Source: Pusillimonas sp. UBA6240
GTDB taxonomy: Bacteria; Pseudomonadota; Gammaproteobacteria; Burkholderiales; Burkholderiaceae_B
Assembly (NCBI GenBank): GCA_002441445.1
Contig: DJWC01000010.1
Span: 1,378-10,089, forward strand
Direction: 5' to 3'
Length of the DNA: 8,712 bases
Positions 1-6,228 of this stretch are shown in pieces (position 1 is the first letter of the stretch; every line of letters starts with the position of its first letter). The position numbers and the translations under genes were made by a program. The notes beneath the pieces were generated by a model, which saw only the letters and a program-made list of their open reading frames with translations, did not search any database and was not told where the DNA came from.

Positions 1-1
1 G

Positions 2-1390
2 CCCGGCGAGGACGGCCTGAGCCTGCTGCAGCAGGTCAAGCGGCGGTACCCGGATCTGCCGGTCATCGTCATGACGGCTTATACCGACTTGAACAGCACC
101 GTGGCGGCTTTCCAGAAGGGCGCTTTCGATTATCTGCCCAAGCCTTTCGATGTCGACGCCGCGGTCGCCCTGATACAGCGCGCTGTCAGGTCGGAAACTG
201 AGGCAAGCCGCGAGGCGGATGAAAACAGCGGCGCCGTCGCCGATTCCGGGCGCGTCATGGCGCAGTCGTCGTCGCCCGCCATGCGGGAAGTCTTCCGGGC
301 GATAGGGCGTCTCGCGGCATCCAGCGCCACGGTCCTGATCACGGGGGAATCCGGCACAGGCAAAGAATTGATCGCGCGGGCCCTGCATCAGCACAGCGCG
401 CGCGCGCAAGGGCCTTTCGTGGCGGTCAACGCCGCCGCCATCCCCAAGGACTTGCTGGAGGCGGAGCTGTTCGGCCATGAGCGCGGCGCCTTCACCGGCG
501 CCACCCAGCAGCGCCGCGGCCGCTTCGAGGAAGCCGGCGGCGGCACCCTGTTTCTGGACGAAATAGGCGATATGCCTTTCGAACTGCAAACGCGGCTGTT
601 GCGGGTATTGGCGGAGGGCAGCTTTTACCGCGTGGGCGGATCCCAAGCCATACGCGTCGATGCGCGCATCGTGGCGGCTACCCACCAGCCGCTGGAGCAG
701 CGCGTCGCCGAAGGAAGGTTCCGCGAGGATCTTTTCCATCGCCTGAACGTGATCCGCTTGCGGCTACCGCCGCTGCGCGAACGCAAGGAAGACATACCCG
801 CCCTGGTGCGCCTGTTCATGAGGACCAGCGCCCATGACCTGGGCGTGCCCGTGCGGCAGCTGACGCCGGAGGCCATGGACTTGATGGCGGGTTTCGATTA
901 CCCCGGCAATATCCGCCAGCTGGAAAATTTCTGCCAATGGCTGACGGTCATGTCGTCCAGTCCGGTGATCGAGGCCAAGGATCTGCCTCCCGAGGTGCTG
1001 GATCCGCAGTCCGGATATGTTCAGGCTGGCGGCGGCCGACATCCCGTAGCCGCGCGCGGCCCTGCGCGGTCCGGCCTTGCGCGGCCCGACCCGGCGCTCG
1101 ACTCTGCGAGGCCGGCGGCGCACGGCGCGCGCGATCCTGGCATGCCCGCCAGCGGGAGCGAGACGCCCTGGCTGCAGCTGCTGGAGCAGGAAGCCCGTGC
1201 GCGCTTGTCGCGCAACGAGCCCGCTATAATGGCGACCCTGGCCCGGGAATTCGAGCGCACACTGCTGGAAGCCGCGCTGGATTACAGCCGCGGCAGGCGC
1301 GCGGAAGCCGCCGAGCGTCTGGGCATAGGCCGCAATACCTTGACGCGCAAATGCGCGGAGCTGGATTTGAACGCGACCGATAAGCGCTGA
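2..1390 (+). CDS. ntrC: NtrC nitrogen regulation response regulator, sigma54 activator (5' partial)
   Basis: This is the nitrogen regulator NtrC (GlnG), the partner of the kinase NtrB. When phosphorylated it oligomerises and uses ATP to open sigma54-RNA polymerase promoters under nitrogen limitation. The reading frame is open from base 2, so the gene enters from the left. By comparison with E. coli NtrC the first visible residue is about residue 58, so the phospho-acceptor Asp lies a few codons outside the window. Visible parts in order are: the end of the receiver domain, including the switch region and the conserved Lys of KPFD; an AAA+ domain with Walker A GESGTGKE (344-367), the sigma54-contact loop GAFTGA (485-502) and Walker B LFLDEIGD (548-571); and a C-terminal Fis-type helix-turn-helix (about 1297-1360). 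All key residues are intact. The linker between AAA+ and HTH is unusually long and rich in Ala, Arg, Pro and Gly (about 1010-1160). The stop is TGA at 1388-1390. Confidence 0.95.
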   Translation, partial: PGEDGLSLLQQVKRRYPDLPVIVMTAYTDLNSTVAAFQKGAFDYLPKPFDVDAAVALIQRAVRSETEASREADENSGAVADSGRVMAQSSSPAMREVFRAIGRLAASSATVLITGESGTGKELIARALHQHSARAQGPFVAVNAAAIPKDLLEAELFGHERGAFTGATQQRRGRFEEAGGGTLFLDEIGDMPFELQTRLLRVLAEGSFYRVGGSQAIRVDARIVAATHQPLEQRVAEGRFREDLFHRLNVIRLRLPPLRERKEDIPALVRLFMRTSAHDLGVPVRQLTPEAMDLMAGFDYPGNIRQLENFCQWLTVMSSSPVIEAKDLPPEVLDPQSGYVQAGGGRHPVAARGPARSGLARPDPALDSARPAAHGARDPGMPASGSETPWLQLLEQEARARLSRNEPAIMATLAREFERTLLEAALDYSRGRRAEAAERLGIGRNTLTRKCAELDLNATDKR

Positions 1391-1396
1391 TTCCGC

Positions 1397-1415
1397 GGGC
1401 ACGATGCTTGCTTAT
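1397..1415 (+). promoter_or_regulatory. sigma54 (RpoN) -24/-12 promoter upstream of pagL
   Basis: The sequence reads GGCACG (1398-1403), four bases, then TTGCT (1408-1412). It matches the sigma54 consensus TGGCACG-N4-TTGCW except for G instead of T at the first position. The invariant GG (1398-1399) and GC (1410-1411) are separated by exactly the required 10 bp. The predicted transcription start is near 1423, 14 nt before the pagL Shine-Dalgarno AAGGAAG (1437-1443), giving a leader of about 25 nt. No full NtrC enhancer palindrome was recognised upstream; only a GCGCAC half-site-like sequence (1255-1260) was noticed. Confidence 0.7.
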
Positions 1416-1447
1416 TCGAGTCGTTTTGAATTTCACAAGGAAGTCTC

Positions 1448-2035
1448 ATGCGCTCCGGCGTCCGCCTTTCAGCATTCAGTTTTTCAGCACGCTTGATTTC
1501 CGCTATGGCGCTGGCTTGCGCCGCATCTCTGGCGCAGGCGCAGCCCGTACAGGCGCCCGACATGGGGTCGAATCACAGTGCGGGCATGTCGGGGGGATGG
1601 GGGCTGCGGGTAGGCTACAACAGCGATTACCGGAAAATCGGCCTGATGTACGAAACGCCGACCTGGTGGAGCCATCAATCCCAAAACGGCTGGGGGCGCC
1701 TGGACCTGGGCGCCGAATTGGGCGTTTCCTACTGGAAGGCGGAGCACGGCAAGCCCGATTCCATGTGGCAGCTTAGCGCCACGCCCATGCTGCGCTGGTG
1801 GCCCAGCGACGCTTTCTATGCGGAAATCGGCATCGGCGCCACGGTGCTCAGCCGCACCCATTTCGCCGGCCACGATCTGAGCACGGCTTATCAGTTCGGC
1901 GACCATATAGGTGTGGGCACGGTCATCGGCGCGCACCGCATCGGTTTGCGCTATTCGCATTTTTCCAATGCGGGCCTGAAGAAACCCAACCCCGGCCTGG
2001 ATTTGCTGCAACTGACTTACACCTATCAGTTCTAG
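1448..2035 (+). CDS. pagL: PagL-family lipid A 3-O-deacylase
   Basis: This outer-membrane beta-barrel enzyme removes the 3-O-linked acyl chain from lipid A, which alters endotoxin activity and envelope properties. The 195-residue product starts with a signal peptide, with likely cleavage after AQA at residue 31. The rest is rich in alternating aromatic and small residues typical of barrel strands and ends in Phe, as outer-membrane proteins do. The family motif HFSNAG...PNPG is at residues 171-183, supplying catalytic His171 and Ser173. The third catalytic acid, Glu140 in Pseudomonas PagL (14 residues after the His), aligns with Asp185 here. The ATG is fixed by a strong Shine-Dalgarno AAGGAAG (1437-1443). 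The gene lies 57 nt after ntrC behind a sigma54 promoter and converges on fbpC. The family call is firm; activity with Asp in place of Glu is not established. Confidence 0.9.
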   Translation: MRSGVRLSAFSFSARLISAMALACAASLAQAQPVQAPDMGSNHSAGMSGGWGLRVGYNSDYRKIGLMYETPTWWSHQSQNGWGRLDLGAELGVSYWKAEHGKPDSMWQLSATPMLRWWPSDAFYAEIGIGATVLSRTHFAGHDLSTAYQFGDHIGVGTVIGAHRIGLRYSHFSNAGLKKPNPGLDLLQLTYTYQF

Positions 2036-2065
2036 AAGGCACCGGTCCTGGAAAGCGCCTTTCTA
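2033..2065. terminator. weak stem-loop at pagL 3' end
   Basis: TAGAAGGC (2033-2040) can pair with GCCTTTCTA (2057-2065) with one bulged base. An alternative local hairpin is GAAAG-CGC-CTTTC (2051-2063). It overlaps the pagL stop codon and lies between two convergent genes, where a terminator is expected. No good T-tract follows on either strand, so the call is weak. Confidence 0.3.
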
Positions 2066-2088
2066 TCCCAGGAAGCGAACGCGGGAAG

Positions 2089-2122
2089 CGCAATGCCGCG
2101 CCGAGGCGGCAGGCGTATTGCG
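2089..2122. terminator. imperfect hairpin between convergent pagL and fbpC
   Basis: CGCAAT (2089-2094) pairs with ATTGCG (2117-2122), and inside it GCCGC (2095-2099) pairs with GCGGC (2106-2110) around a 6-nt loop. Six unpaired bases (2111-2116) sit on one side. It lies 2 nt beyond the fbpC stop and could end transcription from either side, but neither strand shows a clear T-run after it. Confidence 0.35.
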
Positions 2123-2124
2123 AT

Positions 2125-2910
2125 TCAGCTGGCTTCCCCGCGCAGATAGGCTTGGGCGCGCTGCGCCATCAAGGCCTCGCGCTTGATGAAGTCGGCCACG
2201 AAATCGCTGGCCGGTTTGCTATGCAGCCCATAAGGCGTATCCCACTGGGCGATCCGGCCCTGCTGCATGACCCCTATGCGGTCGGCGATGGCGAAGGCTT
2301 CGGCCTGGTTGTGGGTAACCAGTATCGCCGTGTGGCCCGTTTTCTTCAGGATATCGCGAACCTCGAAGGCCAGGCGTTCGCGGGTATCGACATCCAGGTT
2401 GGAAAAGGGTTCGTCCAGCAATAACAGCTCGGGTTCCGGCGCCAGCGCGCGTGCAAGCGCGACACGCTGCTGCTGGCCGCCCGACAGCTCATGAGGGTAG
2501 CGCTGGCCGGAGCTTTCCAGCCCCGTCAGGGCCAGCAATTCCTGCACGCGCCGGCGCCTTTTTTCCTTGTTCCAGCGGCGCAGGCCGAAAGCCACGTTCT
2601 TTTCCACGCTCAAGTGCGGAAACAGGGCATAGTCCTGGAACATCATCCCGACGTGGCGGTGTTCGGGTTCGACCTGGCTGCCGACGGCGGACAACACGGT
2701 ATCGCCCAAAGAAATCAGGCCGCTGCGCAGCGGTTCGAAGCCCGCAATGGCGCGCAGCACCGTCGTCTTGCCGCAGCCGGACGCACCGAGCAGGCAGCCT
2801 ATGCTGCCTTTTTCCAGGCAAAGGGAAAGATCCTGGACCACGGGCACCAGGCCTTCGGCCGTGTCGTAGGCCAGGGAGACGTGATCGAGTTTGAGCAATT
2901 CTGATGACAT
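2125..2910 (-). CDS. fbpC: Ferric iron ABC transporter ATP-binding protein, short form
   Basis: This is the cytoplasmic ATPase that drives Fe3+ import with the FbpA and FbpB proteins encoded upstream. The 261-residue product holds a complete nucleotide-binding domain: Walker A GASGCGKT (42-49), Q-loop Gln92, signature LSGGQ (142-146), Walker B LLLLDE (162-167), D-loop SNLD (170-173) and switch His200. After the core there are only about 40 residues, ending QAYLRGEAS. Typical FbpC proteins such as the neisserial one are about 350 residues and carry a C-terminal regulatory (TOBE-like) domain, which is absent here. There is no room for a frameshifted remainder, because pagL ends 90 bp away. The ATG at 2910 lies 28 nt after the fbpB stop, consistent with one operon, although the Shine-Dalgarno is weak. 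Substrate is inferred from the neighbours; the domain alone would also fit polyamine or thiamine importers. Confidence 0.9.
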   Translation of the reverse strand: MSSELLKLDHVSLAYDTAEGLVPVVQDLSLCLEKGSIGCLLGASGCGKTTVLRAIAGFEPLRSGLISLGDTVLSAVGSQVEPEHRHVGMMFQDYALFPHLSVEKNVAFGLRRWNKEKRRRRVQELLALTGLESSGQRYPHELSGGQQQRVALARALAPEPELLLLDEPFSNLDVDTRERLAFEVRDILKKTGHTAILVTHNQAEAFAIADRIGVMQQGRIAQWDTPYGLHSKPASDFVADFIKREALMAQRAQAYLRGEAS

Positions 2911-2938
2911 ATTCTGCTAATCGGCGGGGCGCCGGGCC

Positions 2939-4618
2939 TCAATGCGTCGGTTTGAGCTGCGCGCGCGCCAGCAGTATGACGGGCAGCAGCCCGGCCAGCA
3001 CGATGGCCAGCGCGGCGACGGCGCCTTCCTCGTAGGTGCCGCGCGCGGCTTCCGCGTATAGCCAGGTCGCCAGGGTATCGAAATTGACGGGCCGCAACAG
3101 CAAGGTGGCGGGCAATTCCTTCATGGTGTCCACGAAAACCAGCAGGGCGGCGGCGCCCAGCGCGGGCCTCAAGAGAGGCAGGTGGACGCGCCGCAAGGTG
3201 CCCATCGGGCTTTCGCCCAGCAGCCGGGAGGCCTGCTCTATGGACGGTGAAATACGCGCCAGGCCCGCTTCTATGCCGCCTACGGAAATGGCCAGGAAAC
3301 GGATCAAATAGGCGCAGACCAGCGCTGTGCCGCTGCCCATCAGCAGCAGCCCGGGATCCGGCTGGCCCAGCGCCTGCCATAGCCATGCGGCGGCGCCGTC
3401 GATCAGCATGATGGGGCTGAGCAGGCCTATGGCGAGCACGGTGCCGGGAATGGCGTAGCCCGCGGTCGCGATGCGCGCGCTCAGGCGGGGCAGCGCGGCC
3501 TGGCGCCCGGACCGCAGCGTACGGGCCGCCCAGGCCACCGTCAAGCCGCAGGCCAGCGTGGCGGCGGTCGCGACGAGGGCGATCCTGACCGTGTTGTAGC
3601 CGCTCAGGAGCAACTGGTCGGATACCGCGCCCACGGAATGAAAATGCTTGAAGGTTTCGTTCAGCAAATACAGGGCGGGAGCGATGAAACCCAAGAGTAT
3701 GGGCAGCCATCCCAGGGCGAAGGCGAGGGCGGCGGCGGAGCCCTTCAGGCGCCGCGGCTGGAGCGCACGCGACCGCTGCACGCTGGCATAGCGCTGGCGC
3801 CGCCGTCCGTGGCGCTCCAGCAGGATCAGCAAAGCCACGATGGCCAGCATCGTCAAGGCGATTTGCGCCGCGCCGGCCAGGTCGGAACGGGTCACCCAGG
3901 TGGTGTAGATGGAGACGGTCAGCGTCTGGACGCCGAGGAATTCCGAGGCGCCGATGTCATTCAGGGTTTCCAGCAGCGCCAGGCTGACTCCCACCGCGAT
4001 GGCCGGCCTCGCCATGGGCAGGGCCACGCGGAAGAATGCGCCGCGGCCGCTGGCGCCCAATACCCGGGCCGCTTCCAGCAGGCTGGCCGCCTGGGTGGCG
4101 AACATGACGCGCGTGCTCAGGTATACATACGGGTATAGGACGAAGCCCAGAAGCAGGATGGCGCCGGGCAGGGAGCGCAGATCGGGCAGCCGGAATTGCC
4201 GGGGGCTGTCGTAGCCCAGTATGTCGCGCAGCAGGCTTTGCACCGGCCCGATGGGATGCAGGATGTCCAGATAGGCGAAGGCTACGATATAGGTGGGCAC
4301 GGCCAGCGGCAGCAAGAGCGCCCAGGACAGCATGCGACGGCTGGGAAATTCATAGGCCGTGATCAGCCAGGCGCTGCCCACGCCCAGGCTGGCGGCCAGT
4401 ACGCCCACGCCCAGGAGCAGCAGGGCGGTGTTGCGGAATGCCATGGGCAGGACGTGATCGAGCAGATGCGACCAGTGGTCGAACGAGCCTTGCACGGAGA
4501 ACCAGGCCAGCGCGGCGACCGGAGCCAGCACCGCCAAAGCGATCAAGAGCGCGGCGATGCGCCAGCCCAGGCCGGACTCGTATGAAAACGGCGAACGTGT
4601 GCGCCAGGGGGGAAGCAC
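2939..4618 (-). CDS. fbpB: Ferric iron ABC transporter permease, fused two-domain
   Basis: This inner-membrane channel subunit passes Fe3+ from periplasmic FbpA to the cytoplasm. It is a tandem fusion of two BPD_transp_1 permease domains in one chain with roughly twelve hydrophobic segments. This is the standard FbpB/SfuB architecture, so no second permease gene is needed. Each half carries the EAA loop that docks on the ATPase: EAARVLGAS...LP at about residues 182-201, and EQASRLLGES...LP at about 461-481. The start is uncertain. The frame is open to a TTG at 4693, inside the end of fbpA, preceded by a weak GGTGGA. I prefer the GTG at 4618 (559 residues), because a terminator-like hairpin occupies 4633-4654 and the extra 25 residues are not membrane-like. 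Neither start has a convincing Shine-Dalgarno. The stop is TGA at 2939-2941. Confidence 0.9.
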   Translation of the reverse strand: MLPPWRTRSPFSYESGLGWRIAALLIALAVLAPVAALAWFSVQGSFDHWSHLLDHVLPMAFRNTALLLLGVGVLAASLGVGSAWLITAYEFPSRRMLSWALLLPLAVPTYIVAFAYLDILHPIGPVQSLLRDILGYDSPRQFRLPDLRSLPGAILLLGFVLYPYVYLSTRVMFATQAASLLEAARVLGASGRGAFFRVALPMARPAIAVGVSLALLETLNDIGASEFLGVQTLTVSIYTTWVTRSDLAGAAQIALTMLAIVALLILLERHGRRRQRYASVQRSRALQPRRLKGSAAALAFALGWLPILLGFIAPALYLLNETFKHFHSVGAVSDQLLLSGYNTVRIALVATAATLACGLTVAWAARTLRSGRQAALPRLSARIATAGYAIPGTVLAIGLLSPIMLIDGAAAWLWQALGQPDPGLLLMGSGTALVCAYLIRFLAISVGGIEAGLARISPSIEQASRLLGESPMGTLRRVHLPLLRPALGAAALLVFVDTMKELPATLLLRPVNFDTLATWLYAEAARGTYEEGAVAALAIVLAGLLPVILLARAQLKPTH

Positions 4619-4621
4619 CCG

Positions 4622-4654
4622 CAAAAGAAGAAACGCGGGCCCCGCGGCCCGCGT
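4622..4654 (-). terminator. intercistronic terminator/attenuator between fbpA and fbpB
   Basis: ACGCGGGCC (4633-4641) and GGCCCGCGT (4646-4654) form a perfect 9-bp GC-rich stem with a 4-base loop. On the minus strand it is followed directly by TTTCTTCTTTT, 9 T in 11 bases. This is the form of an intrinsic terminator and starts 22 nt after the fbpA stop. Partial read-through would give more binding protein than permease and ATPase, as is common in binding-protein-dependent importers. Confidence 0.7.
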
Positions 4655-4676
4655 CTTCCCGGCCGAACCGAAGTGG

Positions 4677-5768
4677 TCAGTTATTGAACCCAACTTTGTC
4701 CACCAGCTCGCTGGCCTGCTTGCGGTATTTGGCGATTTCGGTGAGCGGCAGCGGATCCACGATCAGCGGCCCAAAGCTGGCCACCACGGGATCGAGCTTG
4801 ACGCCCTGCTTGACCGGGTATTCGTAGTTGGCTTTGGCGTACATGCTTTGCGCCTTGTCCGATACCAGATATTCGAGCAGCTTGACGGCGTTTTCCTTGT
4901 TGGGCGCATGCTTGGCCACCGATGCGCCGGATATGTTGACATGGGTGCCGCGGCTCTTGTCGTTGGCGAAAGTGGGCCGCACGACCTTGATGGCGTCGCC
5001 CCATTTGCGCGCATCGGTGCCGGGCTCGGCATTTTTCATGTGGCCGACATAATAGGCGTTGGCGATGCCGATATCGCAGATGCCGCCGAGGATGTCGCGC
5101 GCCACGTCGCGGTCGCCGCCGGCGGCCTTGCGACCGAGGTTTTCCTTTACTTTGCGCAGCCATGTTTCGGCGGCCTCGGCGCCGTCATGGGCGATCATGG
5201 CCGCGATCAAGGCCGTATTGTAGGGGTGCTGGCCGGAGCGTATGCAAACCTTGCCTTTCCACTTCGGATCGGCGAACGCTTCGTAGGTGATGGCGTCGAG
5301 GTTCAGGTCTTTGGCCACATAGGCGACGCGGTCGCGCAGGGACAGCGTATACCACTGGTTGTCGGCGCCGCGCAGATTGGCGGGGATGGTATCCTGCAGC
5401 ACCTTGGAGCTTATGGGCTGGGTGATGCCGGCTTCGACCAGATCCAGCAGATTGCCGATATCCACCGTCATCAGGACATCAGCCGGCGATCTGTCGCCTT
5501 CCGCCTTCACTCGCTCGATCAGGCCGTCCTTCACGAATACCGTCTTGACCTTGACGCCGGTGTCTTTGGTGAATTCATCCAGCAAGGGCTGGATGAGCTT
5601 GGGTTCCCGGGTGGTATACAGGCTGACCTCGCCCGCTGGCGCTGCGGCAGCCGATGCTGCGGCGGCCGATGCCGCGGCCGGCGCCATGGCGGGCAGAGTC
5701 GATAGCGCGGCGATGCCCGCGAGCATGAAAGACCTAAGCATAGGCCGCAGATCCCGGTTTGGGCTCAT
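4677..5768 (-). CDS. fbpA: Periplasmic Fe3+-binding protein of ABC transporter (FbpA/FutA-type)
   Basis: This periplasmic protein captures ferric iron and delivers it to the FbpB/FbpC importer. The 363-residue product has a signal peptide: basic start, hydrophobic core at 11-27, then an Ala-rich stretch to about residue 44. The mature part begins near EVSLYTTREP, typical of iron-binding proteins of the FutA/IdiA/FbpA group. Four tyrosines sit where that group ligates iron: Tyr51, Tyr183 and the pair Tyr239-Tyr240 in IANAYYVGHM. The late motif HVNISGASVAKHAPN (277-291) is also characteristic. The ATG at 5768 is supported by TGGAGA (5775-5780) six bases upstream; Met10 is a less likely start. 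It is the first and probably most highly expressed gene of the operon, with a Fur-like box at its promoter and a terminator-like hairpin behind it. The Ala-rich region is encoded by a 15-bp DNA repeat. Confidence 0.93.
   Translation of the reverse strand: MSPNRDLRPMLRSFMLAGIAALSTLPAMAPAAASAAAASAAAAPAGEVSLYTTREPKLIQPLLDEFTKDTGVKVKTVFVKDGLIERVKAEGDRSPADVLMTVDIGNLLDLVEAGITQPISSKVLQDTIPANLRGADNQWYTLSLRDRVAYVAKDLNLDAITYEAFADPKWKGKVCIRSGQHPYNTALIAAMIAHDGAEAAETWLRKVKENLGRKAAGGDRDVARDILGGICDIGIANAYYVGHMKNAEPGTDARKWGDAIKVVRPTFANDKSRGTHVNISGASVAKHAPNKENAVKLLEYLVSDKAQSMYAKANYEYPVKQGVKLDPVVASFGPLIVDPLPLTEIAKYRKQASELVDKVGFNN
5641..5685. repeat. 15-bp tandem repeat in fbpA signal-peptide region
   Basis: Three adjacent 15-bp units occupy 5641-5655, 5656-5670 and 5671-5685. 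The first two differ at one base (GCTGCGGCRGCCGAT) and the third is degenerate. In frame on the minus strand they encode Ala-rich units of the form SAAAA, near the signal-peptidase cleavage region of FbpA. Being a multiple of three, copy-number change would lengthen or shorten the region without a frameshift. Confidence 0.75.
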
Positions 5769-5839
5769 CAGCAGTCTCCAGATGAAGGAATGAGAGTCGA
5801 AGGGAAAAGATAAATGAGAATATTTTGCCTGGAATCGGC

Positions 5840-5870
5840 ATAATAGAAATGATTCTCATATGGATATCAA
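5840..5870 (-). promoter_or_regulatory. fbpABC promoter (sigma70-like)
   Basis: On the minus strand TTGATA (5870-5865) and TATTAT (5845-5840) form a -35/-10 pair with a 19-bp spacer. Each hexamer is one or two bases from consensus; the spacer is slightly long. It lies about 70 bp upstream of the fbpA start and is overlapped by the Fur-like box, as expected for an iron-repressed promoter. Confidence 0.5.
5844..5858 (-). promoter_or_regulatory. Fur box upstream of fbpA
   Basis: The minus-strand sequence TGAGAATCATTTCTA matches the 7-1-7 Fur consensus TGATAATnATTATCA at 10 of 14 informative positions, including the core GAnAATCATT. It sits between the candidate -35 and -10 elements. A weaker second site reads TGAGAAT at 5815-5821 on the plus strand. 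Known family biology (Fe-Fur repression of fbpABC) supports the reading. Confidence 0.65.
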
Positions 5871-5904
5871 CAAGATAGCAGACAGTCAGGAATTATTCAA
5901 CTTG

Positions 5905-6010
5905 CCCGTTGCTTGCCGCTTGCCCGCCTGTCGCCGGTCCGCCACTGGCCTCTCATTCGCCCGCTGCTTACCATCGCTTTCCCGCCGCTTTTCCATCGCT
6001 TTCCCGTACA
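5905..6010. repeat. pyrimidine-rich degenerate repeat region
   Basis: Counting 5911-6010 by hand gives 45 C, 28 T, 20 G and 7 A, so 73% pyrimidine on the plus strand with almost no A. A 13-base unit CCATCGCTTTCCC occurs at 5971-5983 and 5993-6005, a 22-bp period. Related fragments TTGCCCG/TTGCCGC/TTGCCCG recur at about 5902-5926. Its function is unknown. Confidence 0.6.
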
Positions 6011-6108
6011 CCGATTGTTTATCCGTTGCCTGGCGGTCGCAAGCAAACGGGAATTCCGCTTCTTTTTGATCCATCTTAAACATCCATGCATTTGCCGCCC
6101 CGCCGGTC

Positions 6109-6137
6109 TTGGGATACGCGCGCGAACACCGTAATAT
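6109..6137 (+). promoter_or_regulatory. candidate fpr promoter
   Basis: TTGGGA (6109-6114) and TAATAT (6132-6137) are separated by exactly 17 bp and each matches the sigma70 consensus at four of six positions. Transcription would begin near 6144, giving an 85-nt leader before fpr. A second possible -10, TAAAAT (6184-6189), lacks a partner -35. Confidence 0.45.
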
Positions 6138-6228
6138 CCCACTGTGGCTCCCGCAGGCTCCAGCCGGATAGGGCCCGGCAGGCTAAAATCCCGGTTTGAT
6201 TCCGGCTTACCGCATTTACCAACGACTC

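Larger units (their letters stand above)
5769..6228. other. 460-bp divergent intergenic region fbpA/fpr
   Basis: No credible gene was found here. The fbpA-proximal 100 bp hold the RBS, promoter and Fur-like box. Bases 5905-6010 are a pyrimidine-rich repetitive stretch. The fpr-proximal part holds a candidate promoter and an 85-nt leader. The short open frames on both strands (for example 5860-6069 plus and 5886-6083 minus) have low-complexity products driven by the repeats, lack ribosome binding sites and resemble nothing I know. Confidence 0.6.

Noticed and set aside
1225..1230. Perfect TATAAT inside ntrC
   Set aside because: There is no -35 at 16-18 bp (the nearest TTGTCG is 14 bp away), and the bases are explained as in-frame codons of a conserved region. 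The sigma54 site nearer pagL is a better promoter.
764..1402. Long minus-strand open frame (212 codons) opposite ntrC
   Set aside because: It lies antisense to the conserved ntrC AAA+/HTH region. Its product is low-complexity Arg/Ala/Gly sequence expected from high-GC codon bias, with no domain or RBS.
4557..5705. 382-codon plus-strand open frame opposite fbpA
   Set aside because: It is antisense to a clear FbpA with signal peptide and iron-ligand tyrosines. The predicted product shows no recognisable family and is a codon-bias shadow.
5860..6083. Short open frames (65-81 codons) in the fbpA/fpr intergenic region on both strands
   Set aside because: They overlap one another in several frames, have repeat-driven composition, no RBS and no similarity to known small proteins.
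6196..6228. Upstream TTG start that would extend Fpr by 11 residues
   Set aside because: The ATG at 6229 gives exactly the 258-residue length of subclass-II enzymes, and the extension has no family counterpart.
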